From the NCBI GenBank assembly GCA_030447125.1, contig JAUJLZ010000109.1, forward strand, positions 1-6,465: DNA of 6,465 nt, read 5' to 3'. Below the pieces are notes generated by a model. That model saw only the letters and a list, made by a program, of their open reading frames with translations, was not told the origin of the DNA and searched no databases. Below, in pieces: positions 1 through 5,221 of the stretch. Position 1 is the first letter of the stretch. Each line of letters starts with the position of its first letter. The position numbers and the translations under genes are program-made. Source of the stretch: Acidimicrobiales bacterium. Its GTDB lineage: Bacteria; Actinomycetota; Acidimicrobiia; Acidimicrobiales; CADCSY01.

Positions 1-380
1 ACGATGACGGTGGCCTTCATGTAGGGGTGGATGCCGCAGATGTAGGGGTAGCTCCCGGCCGTCTCGTAGGTGAACGTGAAGGTGTCTCCCTGCTCGAGCA
101 CCTCACTCTCCTCGAACAGGCCTGCGCCTTCGTCCTTGACGGTGTGGGCGTTCTCGTCCTGGTTGGTCCAGGTCACGGTGGTGCCCGCAGGTACCTGGAG
201 CTCACCGGGCATGAAGGTGAAGTTCTCGATGGTCACCTCGTTGGTGGAGGCGGGAGGCCCACCGTCGCCTCCGGGGTCGGTGGCGGCTTCGTCGCTGCCC
301 CCGCCGCAGGCGGCCAAGACCAGCGCCAGGGTCAGGATCGCCGGCACTCGCCACATTCGGTTGGATGACTTCACAATCAT
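1..380 (-). CDS. Cupredoxin (amicyanin/plastocyanin-like) lipoprotein, 3' end cut by window
   Basis: This is a small type-1 copper protein, predicted to be a membrane-anchored electron carrier outside the cytoplasm. The ATG at 380-378 follows a strong Shine-Dalgarno run (GAGAGGTGAGG, complement of 386-396) five bases upstream. The frame stays open to base 1, giving 126 codons; the stop lies outside the window, probably within a few residues. Residues 9-25 form a lipoprotein signal with lipobox L-A-A-C (Cys25). An acidic Gly-rich linker follows, then a cupredoxin fold from about residue 47. The four expected copper ligands are visible: His79 (in NAHTV), Cys115, His118 and Met121 (in CGIHPYM). 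The C-x2-H-x2-M spacing is the short amicyanin loop, not the longer plastocyanin loop. It lies 88 bases behind the second ferritin-like gene on the same strand, with a hairpin between them. The fold and ligands are seen directly; its redox partner is unknown. Confidence 0.9.
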   Translation of the reverse strand, partial: MIVKSSNRMWRVPAILTLALVLAACGGGSDEAATDPGGDGGPPASTNEVTIENFTFMPGELQVPAGTTVTWTNQDENAHTVKDEGAGLFEESEVLEQGDTFTFTYETAGSYPYICGIHPYMKATVI

Positions 381-385
381 GGAAA

Positions 386-396
386 CCTCACCTCTC
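386..396 (-). promoter_or_regulatory. Ribosome binding site of the cupredoxin gene
   Basis: The minus strand reads GAGAGGTGAGG, ending five bases before the ATG at 380. It is one of the strongest Shine-Dalgarno matches in the window, and it fixes the start of a gene with no stop in the window. Confidence 0.7.
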
Positions 397-409
397 GGGG
401 TCGGGACGC

Positions 410-442
410 GACACCAGCCGGACCTTCGGCCCGGCTGGTGTC
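410..442 (-). terminator. Strong hairpin between ferritin-like and cupredoxin genes (terminator or attenuator-like)
   Basis: Bases 410-421 and 431-442 are a perfect 12-base inverted repeat (gacaccagccgg / ccggctggtgtc) around a nine-base loop. In minus-strand RNA the loop reads GCCGAAGGU and can add C-G, C-G and G-U pairs, giving about 15 pairs capped by GAA. The plus-strand version has an A-C mismatch there, so the structure fits minus-strand RNA better. No T-run follows on either side, so it is not a classic intrinsic terminator. It lies 26 bases past the upstream stop and 13 bases before the next gene's ribosome binding site. A partial terminator, attenuator or RNA-stability element are all possible. 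Confidence 0.6.
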
Positions 443-468
443 ATGGAACCAAAGTGCAGGACTGCTGC

Positions 469-1170
469 TCAGACGGCGACGGCGTTCTCGGTGTTGGCGA
501 AGGTGTTGGGCACTGGGTACTGACCAAGCACGTAGCGCAGGATGGCCGAGTGCTGCATGTCGATGGGCTGGATGATCGCCGCCAGCTCGACGGCCTGCGG
601 GTTGGTGAGCTGACCGATGACCGCGAAGTACGTGTCTGCGGCGGTCTGCTCGAGCATCAGGGCCAGCTCGGCCACACCGGTGACGTCGGTGACCTCGCCG
701 AACATGGTGTTGATGGTCTCGGCCAGGTCGGCGGGAGGCTCGGTGACCTCGGTCTCGCCCAGGCTCGTCAGCAGCTGGTTCCAGGCGTCGAGGTGGGCCT
801 GGTGGTGCTCCTTGGCGACCGTGGCGTACTCCGCCACTGCCGGCGGAACCTCGCCCAGGTCACCTGCGGTTGCGGCCTGGAGGGCCGAGTCATAGGTGTT
901 GACCGCCAGCACTTCGAGGCTGGCTGCGGTCTGGGCGATGGCCACGTCGCCCGCACCACCCCCCCCGCCCGCGGCGGTCGTGGTGGTGGTCGCAGGGTCA
1001 CCCGTGCTGGAGGGGTCTTCGTCCTCTTGGGTGCCACAGGCTGCGGCCACGAGGGCGAGGGCGCCCACGCCACCGCCAAGCAGCACCTTGCGGCGGGAGA
1101 GGGGTGAAGGGGCAATGCGTTGCATGAGGGAGGCGTTCTCCTCCATCTGGTCTTCGATGTGGTTGGTCAC
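469..1170 (-). CDS. Ferritin-like domain protein with Tat signal and lipobox
   Basis: This 233-residue protein has the four-helix ferritin-like fold of the Ferritin_2 type, exported and probably lipid-anchored. It has a 24-residue N-region, then a twin-arginine motif (SRRKVLLGG, 25-33), a hydrophobic stretch and lipobox A-A-A-C (Cys45). A Thr/Gly-rich linker runs from about 50 to 74. Candidate metal ligands by helix are Glu86 (Tyr93 nearby), His123 and His126, Glu174 (Tyr181 nearby), and Asp204 with His207. The second helix therefore has H-x-x-H where diiron ferritins have E-x-x-H. The GTG start at 1170 overlaps the upstream stop as GTGA, and AGGAG (complement of 1178-1182) lies seven bases before it, inside the upstream coding end. 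It is a clear paralogue of that neighbour: both share QTAASLE and LAV-x-TY in helix 1. Metal storage, oxidation or a binding role are all possible; activity is not shown. Confidence 0.9.
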   Translation of the reverse strand: MTNHIEDQMEENASLMQRIAPSPLSRRKVLLGGGVGALALVAAACGTQEDEDPSSTGDPATTTTTAAGGGGGAGDVAIAQTAASLEVLAVNTYDSALQAATAGDLGEVPPAVAEYATVAKEHHQAHLDAWNQLLTSLGETEVTEPPADLAETINTMFGEVTDVTGVAELALMLEQTAADTYFAVIGQLTNPQAVELAAIIQPIDMQHSAILRYVLGQYPVPNTFANTENAVAV

Positions 1171-2042
1171 TCAACGTCTCCTGAGTCGGGGGCGGCAACA
1201 TTGGCAGGCTCCGGCCGCAAGAACGGGTCCGGGAATGACACGCTGCCGGCGGCGGCGGGAAGGGCGGCCACGTCGACGGGGCCGTCGGTGGCCTCCACGG
1301 TGATCAGCTCGGGGGCGTTGGCGTCAAGCAGGGCGCCGACCGCCCTCAAGGTGGCCAGGTGCTGAGCTTCGACGCCCATGATGCTGGCCATGAGCTCCTT
1401 GGAGGTGACGTCGTCGAGCATCATCACGTTGGAGACGTAGGTCTGGGTGGCCACGGTCTCGAGCTGGGCGGCCAGGGCGACCACCGGGCTGTAGCCGGTG
1501 AGGGTGGGCAGGGCGTCTTGGACGACCTGGTTGAAGACGGGGTTCACCTCGTTCTGCGGCTTGCCCCCGAGGGCCTCGGCCTGGGCGTTGAAGGCGTCGC
1601 CATGCTCGGCGTGCTGTTTCATGGTGGTCTGGGCGAACGCCACCACCGTGGCGTTCTGGTCGAAGAAAGGAAGGCCGAGGGCGGCCTCGTAGGTGGACAC
1701 GGCCAGGTTCTCGAGCGAGGCCGCCGTCTGAAGGATCTGGACGGTGAGGTCTTCCTGGGCGTGAGCAGGCTTGGCCACGATCCCCATGAGGGCGGCGCCG
1801 AAGCTGCCGCCCAGCAGCCCACGGGCGCTGATGGCGCCGAGGCCGAGCCCGCCGTTGCGCAGCAGGCGCCGGCGACCGTCGTTGAAGGCACGGACGCGGT
1901 CGACATCGACCGGCTGGCTGCGACGCGCCCTTCCGATCTCGGTGAGATCGGGCAGCGTCCGCTTTACGTCTCGGAGCGCGTCGACCTGGAGGTCTTCGGA
2001 CTCGACGATCAACTCCTTGAGCTGCCTGTCGTCGATCTTCAA
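1167..2042 (-). CDS. Tat-exported ferritin-like domain protein with long N-terminal region
   Basis: From the chosen start this is a 291-residue Ferritin_2-type protein. A charged N-terminal region of about 56 residues precedes a twin-arginine-like motif (GRRRLLRNG, 57-65), a weakly hydrophobic Gly/Ala-rich stretch and a likely signal peptidase I site after AHA (93-95). The helical domain spans about 98-242. Candidate ligands are Glu111 (Tyr118), His144 and His147, Glu195 (Tyr202), and Glu225 with His228. A Pro/Ala-rich tail of about 45 residues follows. I chose the TTG at 2042 because AAAGGGG (complement of 2051-2057) lies eight bases upstream, and the in-frame extension to an ATG at 2102 or TTG at 2111 reads as Cys/His/Trp-rich sequence unlike a protein N-terminus. 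Those longer starts remain possible. It is first of the ferritin/ferritin/cupredoxin set, and its stop overlaps the next start. It should be released outside the membrane, unlike its lipobox-bearing paralogue. Confidence 0.88.
   Translation of the reverse strand: MKIDDRQLKELIVESEDLQVDALRDVKRTLPDLTEIGRARRSQPVDVDRVRAFNDGRRRLLRNGGLGLGAISARGLLGGSFGAALMGIVAKPAHAQEDLTVQILQTAASLENLAVSTYEAALGLPFFDQNATVVAFAQTTMKQHAEHGDAFNAQAEALGGKPQNEVNPVFNQVVQDALPTLTGYSPVVALAAQLETVATQTYVSNVMMLDDVTSKELMASIMGVEAQHLATLRAVGALLDANAPELITVEATDGPVDVAALPAAAGSVSFPDPFLRPEPANVAAPDSGDVE
1178..1182 (-). promoter_or_regulatory. Ribosome binding site within upstream gene, for the second ferritin-like gene
   Basis: AGGAG on the minus strand lies seven bases before the GTG at 1170, inside the last codons of the upstream ferritin-like gene. 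With the GTGA overlap it supports translational coupling and the GTG start. Confidence 0.6.
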
Positions 2043-2050
2043 GGTGGTTT

Positions 2051-2057
2051 CCCCTTT
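2051..2057 (-). promoter_or_regulatory. Ribosome binding site deciding the TTG start at 2042
   Basis: The minus strand reads AAAGGGG eight bases before a TTG codon at 2042-2040. This is the reason for preferring that rare start over the in-frame ATG at 2102. Confidence 0.5.
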
Positions 2058-2146
2058 CGATGAGTGGTACGGCCAGGCGTGCCAATGCGGGCACGGTGAC
2101 ATCGGAGACAACCGACCGCTGGCTACCGGGCGATATTCGACGCTGA

Positions 2147-2166
2147 CCCGTCATCTGGATGACGGG
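2147..2166 (-). terminator. Small hairpin downstream of the GerMN gene
   Basis: Bases 2147-2154 (cccgtcat) and 2159-2166 (atgacggg) form a perfect eight-pair stem with a four-base loop. It lies about 55 bases past the GerMN stop on the minus strand. No T-run follows. It is a plausible terminator-like end for the two-component operon, but the stem is short, so the call is tentative. Confidence 0.4.
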
Positions 2167-2221
2167 GCTTGCCTCCTGGGCCCCAGAAGGTCGGTGGGGC
2201 GGCGCGCGGAGCAGGGACGGG

Positions 2222-2887
2222 TCAGTCCGGGGAGGGGGGTGGCGGTGGCTCCGGCGACAGGGCCGGCTCGGGCGGGGGGACCCGTGCGCTGGGATCGAAG
2301 GTGGCGAAGTCGGTCCGGTCGAGCGGTTGGGTGCTCGACACCCCCTGGCCGTTGGGGACCTCGCTCAGCTCTCCTTCGAAGGCGAAGAGCACCCCCGTGA
2401 CGTCGGGGGCGGCGGTGGCCGTGAACACCACCTGGGCCAGGGCCAGGCGTTGTCCCTGGCCACTGATGGTGCGCAGGTTGTCGCTCAGGTTGACGGTGAC
2501 CACGCCGTCGACGGGTCCGTCGACCCCGAGCAGCTCGGTGCTGCGGGCGATGGCGCTGTTGAGGCCCCGGGCCAACTCCTCGCCGGTAGGCCCCAACAGC
2601 AGCTCCTGGAGTCCGGCTCGCACCGACGGTGGAGGGGGGATCATGCGCACGACCTCGCTGAGCATCTCGGTGTCGCTGTCGACCAGGAAGATAGACGTCG
2701 GGATCTCCACCCACTTCGGCCTGGCCGGCTCGGTGGTGGTGGTGGTGGTGCTGGTGGCCAGCAGGCTGAACGGCACCACGGAAGGGTCGATGGCCCGAGG
2801 TTCGGCGTCGTCCTCGATGGAGCACGCGCTCATGAGGGCCGCCACCACGAGGACGACCAGAAGCCGGAGGGGCCGGGAAGTGTTCAC
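2222..2887 (-). CDS. GerMN-domain lipoprotein, short LpqB-like third gene of the two-component operon
   Basis: This 221-residue secreted lipoprotein has a hydrophobic signal (7-21) and Cys22 in LMSAC, a slightly unusual lipobox with Met at -3. A poly-Thr linker follows at 46-52. A GerMN domain spans about 60-172, recognised from LVDSDTEMLSEVVR, the ELLLGPTGEEL turn, VTVNLSDNL and the LALAQVVFTATA helix. The tail from about 200 is proline-rich. The GTG at 2887 overlaps the kinase stop as GTGA, with no clear ribosome binding site, so translation probably depends on the kinase gene. In actinobacteria the gene after mtrB is lpqB, a lipoprotein of nearly 600 residues with a GerMN domain plus a C-terminal propeller-like region, and it acts with the kinase's extracellular part. 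This protein keeps only the GerMN part. A role as an extracytoplasmic partner of the adjacent kinase is inferred from gene order. Confidence 0.85.
   Translation of the reverse strand: MNTSRPLRLLVVLVVAALMSACSIEDDAEPRAIDPSVVPFSLLATSTTTTTTEPARPKWVEIPTSIFLVDSDTEMLSEVVRMIPPPPSVRAGLQELLLGPTGEELARGLNSAIARSTELLGVDGPVDGVVTVNLSDNLRTISGQGQRLALAQVVFTATAAPDVTGVLFAFEGELSEVPNGQGVSSTQPLDRTDFATFDPSARVPPPEPALSPEPPPPPSPD
2732..2750 (+). repeat. GGT trinucleotide tract coding a poly-threonine linker
   Basis: Six GGT repeats plus one G lie inside the GerMN gene; on its coding strand they read as ACC codons for Thr47-Thr52. The tract falls in a linker between the lipid anchor and the folded domain, where length changes would be tolerated. 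Confidence 0.75.
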
Positions 2888-4380
2888 GATCGAACCGCGG
2901 GGATGGCCGCCGGTCCCGGATCGGGCTCGGGGGCGCTCGCGGCCCTCCGGGAGACGGGAAGCTCGACCACGAAGCGAGCACCCCCGCCCCCGTCCCGTCG
3001 GTTCTCCACCCACACCCGGCCCCCGTGGAGGGCGACGTGCTCGTGCACCAGGGCCAACCCGAGCCCCACCCCTTCGCCCCGCCCCCGGCTCCCGGCAGCG
3101 GCGCCCCGGAAGAAGCGCTCGAAGATCCGCTCCCGATCCTGCTCGTCGACGCCGGGTCCGTCGTCCTCGATGGCGATGCAGATGTGGTCGGGATCGGCCA
3201 GATCGACCGACACCTCGGTTGCCCCGCCCCCGTAGGCCTCGGCGTTGCCCACCAGGTTGGCGATGACGCGTACCAGGCGACGCTTGTCGGCTTGCACCAC
3301 GCTGTCCACGGCACCAGCGGCGATGGCGAGCGGGATGTCGGCGTCGGAGGCGGCGGACACGGCGTGCATGACCAGCTCGCCGATGCGGACGTCGTCGAGG
3401 TGGAGGCGGGCCGCCCCGGCGTCGAAGCGGGAGATCTCCAGCAGATCCTCGACCAAGGTCGAGAAGCGGGTGACGTCGGCCACCAGCAGGTCGAGGGCGG
3501 CCTGGGCCCGGGGAGGCATGTCGTCTCGACGGCTCTCGATGACCTGGATGGAGGCGTTCATGGTCGTGAGGGGTGAACGCAACTCGTGGCTCACGTCCGA
3601 AGCGAAGCGGGCGTCGCGCTCGATGCGCTCCTCGAGGGCACCGGCCATGTCGTTGAACGACGTCACCAGGACCCCGAGGTCGGCGTCGTCGATGCGGGCC
3701 ACCCGGGTGTCGAGACGCCCACCGGCGATGGCGACGGCGGCGGCGCTGACGTGGGCCAGGGGCCGCAGCACCCGTCGACTCACGCTGGCGGCCAGCATGG
3801 CCCCGGCGAGGGTGGTCATCAGGGCGGCGGCCAACAGGCTGATGCCAAGGGAGTTGAGGGTGCCCTCCAGCTCCTCGAACGAGGTGACCTCGAAGTAGGC
3901 CGAGCTCACGGCGGGCAGGGGGACCCCCACGCCGAGCTGCGTCTGGCCGTCCATGGAGAACCGCATGCGGGCGGGCTCGCCCCGGATGACGGTCTCACGC
4001 AAGGTAGAGGGCAGATCCTCTCGCCCCACGCCCAGTGGAGCGAACCACACCCCTTCCCGAAGCAGGACCGGGCTGCCCCCCCCGGTGGTCTCCAGGGCGT
4101 CGAGGGGGCTGCTCACCTCTACGCCGGTCGAGCGCAGGCGGTCACGGAGGTAGCGGGCGTTCAGGTAGGCCTGGTTGGTGGCCACCGACTCGCGTTGGCG
4201 CACCAGGTTCTCCCGCACCAGGCCGTAGGTGACGGCGGCGAGCAGGGCCGACAGCACCAGTGCCCCCATGGTGAAGGCGATGACGACCCGGGCCCGCAAC
4301 CCCAGGTGTGACGGGCGGACGCGGCCGGGCCGCTCGCGGACGCTGCCGGCGTCGTCGTGGGTGGCTCCCTCCGGGGTCAC
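2884..4380 (-). CDS. mtrB: Membrane sensor histidine kinase, MtrB-like
   Basis: This 498-residue kinase autophosphorylates on histidine and passes phosphate to the adjacent regulator. In order it shows a cytoplasmic N-terminus, TM1 (about 33-55), an extracytoplasmic sensor region of about 120 residues, TM2 (about 178-200) and HAMP (about 200-252). Next is a HisKA domain with SHELRSP (phospho-acceptor His265). The ATPase domain has an N box (Asn375, Asn379), G1 box DDGPG (406-410), F box FERFF (420-424) and G2 box GEGVGLGLAL (435-444). All catalytic boxes look intact. HAMP-to-HisKA sequence (SFNDMA, then FASDVSHELRSPLTT) and LLEISRFDAG closely resemble mycobacterial MtrB as I recall it. It is shorter than mycobacterial MtrB, mainly in the N-terminal and sensor parts. 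The GTG start lies two bases after the regulator stop, without an obvious ribosome binding site, and its stop overlaps the GerMN gene. The kinase call is firm; orthology to MtrB rests on similarity and gene order. Confidence 0.92.
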   Translation of the reverse strand: MTPEGATHDDAGSVRERPGRVRPSHLGLRARVVIAFTMGALVLSALLAAVTYGLVRENLVRQRESVATNQAYLNARYLRDRLRSTGVEVSSPLDALETTGGGSPVLLREGVWFAPLGVGREDLPSTLRETVIRGEPARMRFSMDGQTQLGVGVPLPAVSSAYFEVTSFEELEGTLNSLGISLLAAALMTTLAGAMLAASVSRRVLRPLAHVSAAAVAIAGGRLDTRVARIDDADLGVLVTSFNDMAGALEERIERDARFASDVSHELRSPLTTMNASIQVIESRRDDMPPRAQAALDLLVADVTRFSTLVEDLLEISRFDAGAARLHLDDVRIGELVMHAVSAASDADIPLAIAAGAVDSVVQADKRRLVRVIANLVGNAEAYGGGATEVSVDLADPDHICIAIEDDGPGVDEQDRERIFERFFRGAAAGSRGRGEGVGLGLALVHEHVALHGGRVWVENRRDGGGGARFVVELPVSRRAASAPEPDPGPAAIPAVRS

Positions 4381-4382
4381 GG

Positions 4383-5081
4383 TCAGGCTTGGAGCTTGTA
4401 GCCGAGCCCGCGTACGGTCACCACGTGGCGAGGGGCGGCGGGGTCGGCCTCGACCTTGGTGCGCAGGCGCCGGACGTGGACGTCGACCAGGCGGCCGTCA
4501 CCGAAGTAGTCGTAGCCCCACACCCGCTCGAGGAGCTGTTCGCGGCTGAAGACCCGTCCGGGCAGGGAGGCCAGCTCGCACAGGAGACGGAACTCGGTCT
4601 TGGTCAGGTGGATGTCGCCCCCGGCCCGGCGGACCACGCCCTCGGCGGGCACGATCTCGAGCTCGCCGAAGGTGAGCTGGGTCGTTCCCGGAGCCGGTGG
4701 GCGCGCCCGTCGCAGCAGGGCCCGGATCCGAGCCGACAGCTCCTTGGGCTGGAACGGCTTGGTGACGTAGTCGTCGGCCCCGGCCTCCAGGCCGGCCACC
4801 ACGTCATGGGTGTCGGCCCGAGCGGTGACGATGAGGATGGGCACGTCGCTCACCCGCCGGATCGAGCGGCAGACGGCAAAGCCGTCGATGCCCGGCAGCA
4901 TGAGGTCGATGAGCACGACGTCGGCCGGGCGGTCGGCAAAGACCTGGAGGGCGTCCTCGCCTGATGCCGCCTCGTCGACGGTCCACCCCTCGTCCTCGAG
5001 GCCCATGCGCACCGCCGTGCGGATGCGCTCGTCGTCCTCCACGGACAGGATGCGGGTTCCCACACGTCGAGGATGCCTCAT
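4383..5081 (-). CDS. mtrA: OmpR/PhoB-family response regulator, MtrA-like
   Basis: This 232-residue two-domain transcription regulator is the likely partner of the downstream kinase. The receiver domain (about 10-125) has the acidic pocket Glu15-Asp16-Asp17, phospho-acceptor Asp59 (in LIDLMLPG), Thr86 and Lys108 (in KPF). A winged-helix DNA-binding domain (about 135-231) shows LTKTEFRLL, the recognition-helix region and the VRGLGYKL hairpin. The stretches GLEAGADDYVTKPFQPKEL and RLVDVHVRRLRTKVE closely match mycobacterial MtrA as remembered. MtrA in actinobacteria governs cell division and envelope genes. I chose the ATG at 5081, although its upstream region has only a weak ribosome binding site. 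A GTG at 5063, directly before the conserved first strand, is an alternative. It is the first gene of the three-gene operon and faces the STAS gene across 136 bases. No MtrA-type direct repeat was recognised upstream. Confidence 0.92.
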   Translation of the reverse strand: MRHPRRVGTRILSVEDDERIRTAVRMGLEDEGWTVDEAASGEDALQVFADRPADVVLIDLMLPGIDGFAVCRSIRRVSDVPILIVTARADTHDVVAGLEAGADDYVTKPFQPKELSARIRALLRRARPPAPGTTQLTFGELEIVPAEGVVRRAGGDIHLTKTEFRLLCELASLPGRVFSREQLLERVWGYDYFGDGRLVDVHVRRLRTKVEADPAAPRHVVTVRGLGYKLQA

Positions 5082-5217
5082 CCCAAGGCCGGCGCGCAGG
5101 TATTGGGGTGCTTCGTCGGGTTCTCACCCGATCTCCGCTGCCCCGGACGGCGGGATCGTCATCGAAGTGTCAAGCAGGAGACACAGGCCCGATGGGTCGC
5201 TTTGCCAGGCTGAGCCC
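5082..5217. promoter_or_regulatory. Divergent intergenic region between the response regulator and STAS genes
   Basis: These 136 bases must hold the promoter of the two-component operon, and probably that of the STAS gene. A six-pair inverted repeat with a four-base loop (tcgggt-tctc-acccga, 5116-5131) lies 35 bases upstream of the regulator start and could be an operator or leader hairpin. A weaker GTGTC/GACAC pair is at 5167-5171 and 5180-5184. A TTGACA reads on the minus strand at 5173-5168, but no -10 hexamer lies at the right spacing. Confidence 0.4.
5116..5131. repeat. Inverted repeat upstream of the response regulator gene
   Basis: The six-base arms tcgggt and acccga form a perfect palindrome with a four-base centre. 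Its position, 35 bases before the regulator start, fits an operator or a 5' leader hairpin. At this length and GC content it could also be chance. Confidence 0.35.
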
Positions 5218-5221
5218 ATGA
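5192..5221 (+). CDS. Possible nine-residue leader peptide overlapping the STAS start
   Basis: An ATG at 5192 opens a nine-codon frame (MGRFARLSP) ending in the TGA at 5219-5221. That stop overlaps the STAS ATG (5218-5220) as ATGA, the usual arrangement for coupled translation. AGGAG lies at 5176-5180, eleven bases before this ATG, which is somewhat long, while the STAS start itself has only a poor ribosome binding site. The frame is too short to be judged by composition, so this is a hypothesis from position alone. Confidence 0.25.
   Translation: MGRFARLSP

Larger units (their letters stand above)
2043..2221 (-). other. Intergenic gap between the two-component operon and the ferritin/cupredoxin cluster
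   Basis: This 179-base stretch holds a small hairpin (2147-2166) about 55 bases past the upstream stop, and the ribosome binding site of the next gene. A promoter for the ferritin-like cluster would be expected between 2058 and 2146, but I see no convincing -35/-10 pair there. Confidence 0.5.

Noticed and set aside
70..1107. A 345-codon plus-strand frame across the cupredoxin and ferritin lipoprotein genes
   Set aside because: It spans two genes and the hairpin between them, and its translation shows no fold or motif.
1359..2063. A 234-codon plus-strand open frame antisense to the first ferritin-like gene
   Set aside because: It is rich in His, Gly, Val and Asp with no recognisable domain, and it mirrors a gene with a signal sequence and ferritin-like helices. 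Long antisense frames are expected at this GC content.
2159..3266. Two overlapping plus-strand frames of about 360 codons across the GerMN and kinase genes
   Set aside because: They overlap each other and two well-supported minus-strand genes, and are low-complexity with no domains.
3586..4311. A 241-codon plus-strand open frame antisense to the histidine kinase
   Set aside because: Its composition (Gly, His, Gln, Pro rich) is typical of a shadow frame, and the opposite strand carries an intact kinase.
5145..5173. A TTGACA hexamer on the minus strand (5173-5168) as a promoter of the response regulator
   Set aside because: With 17-base spacing the -10 position reads CCGTCC, and no TAnnnT lies at 16-19 bases. 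The hexamer alone is not enough for a call.
4810..5217. An upstream extension of the STAS frame back to 4810
   Set aside because: It would run antisense through the receiver domain of the response regulator, and the extra sequence is Arg/Ser-rich without structure. The ATG at 5218 matches the start of the STAS fold.
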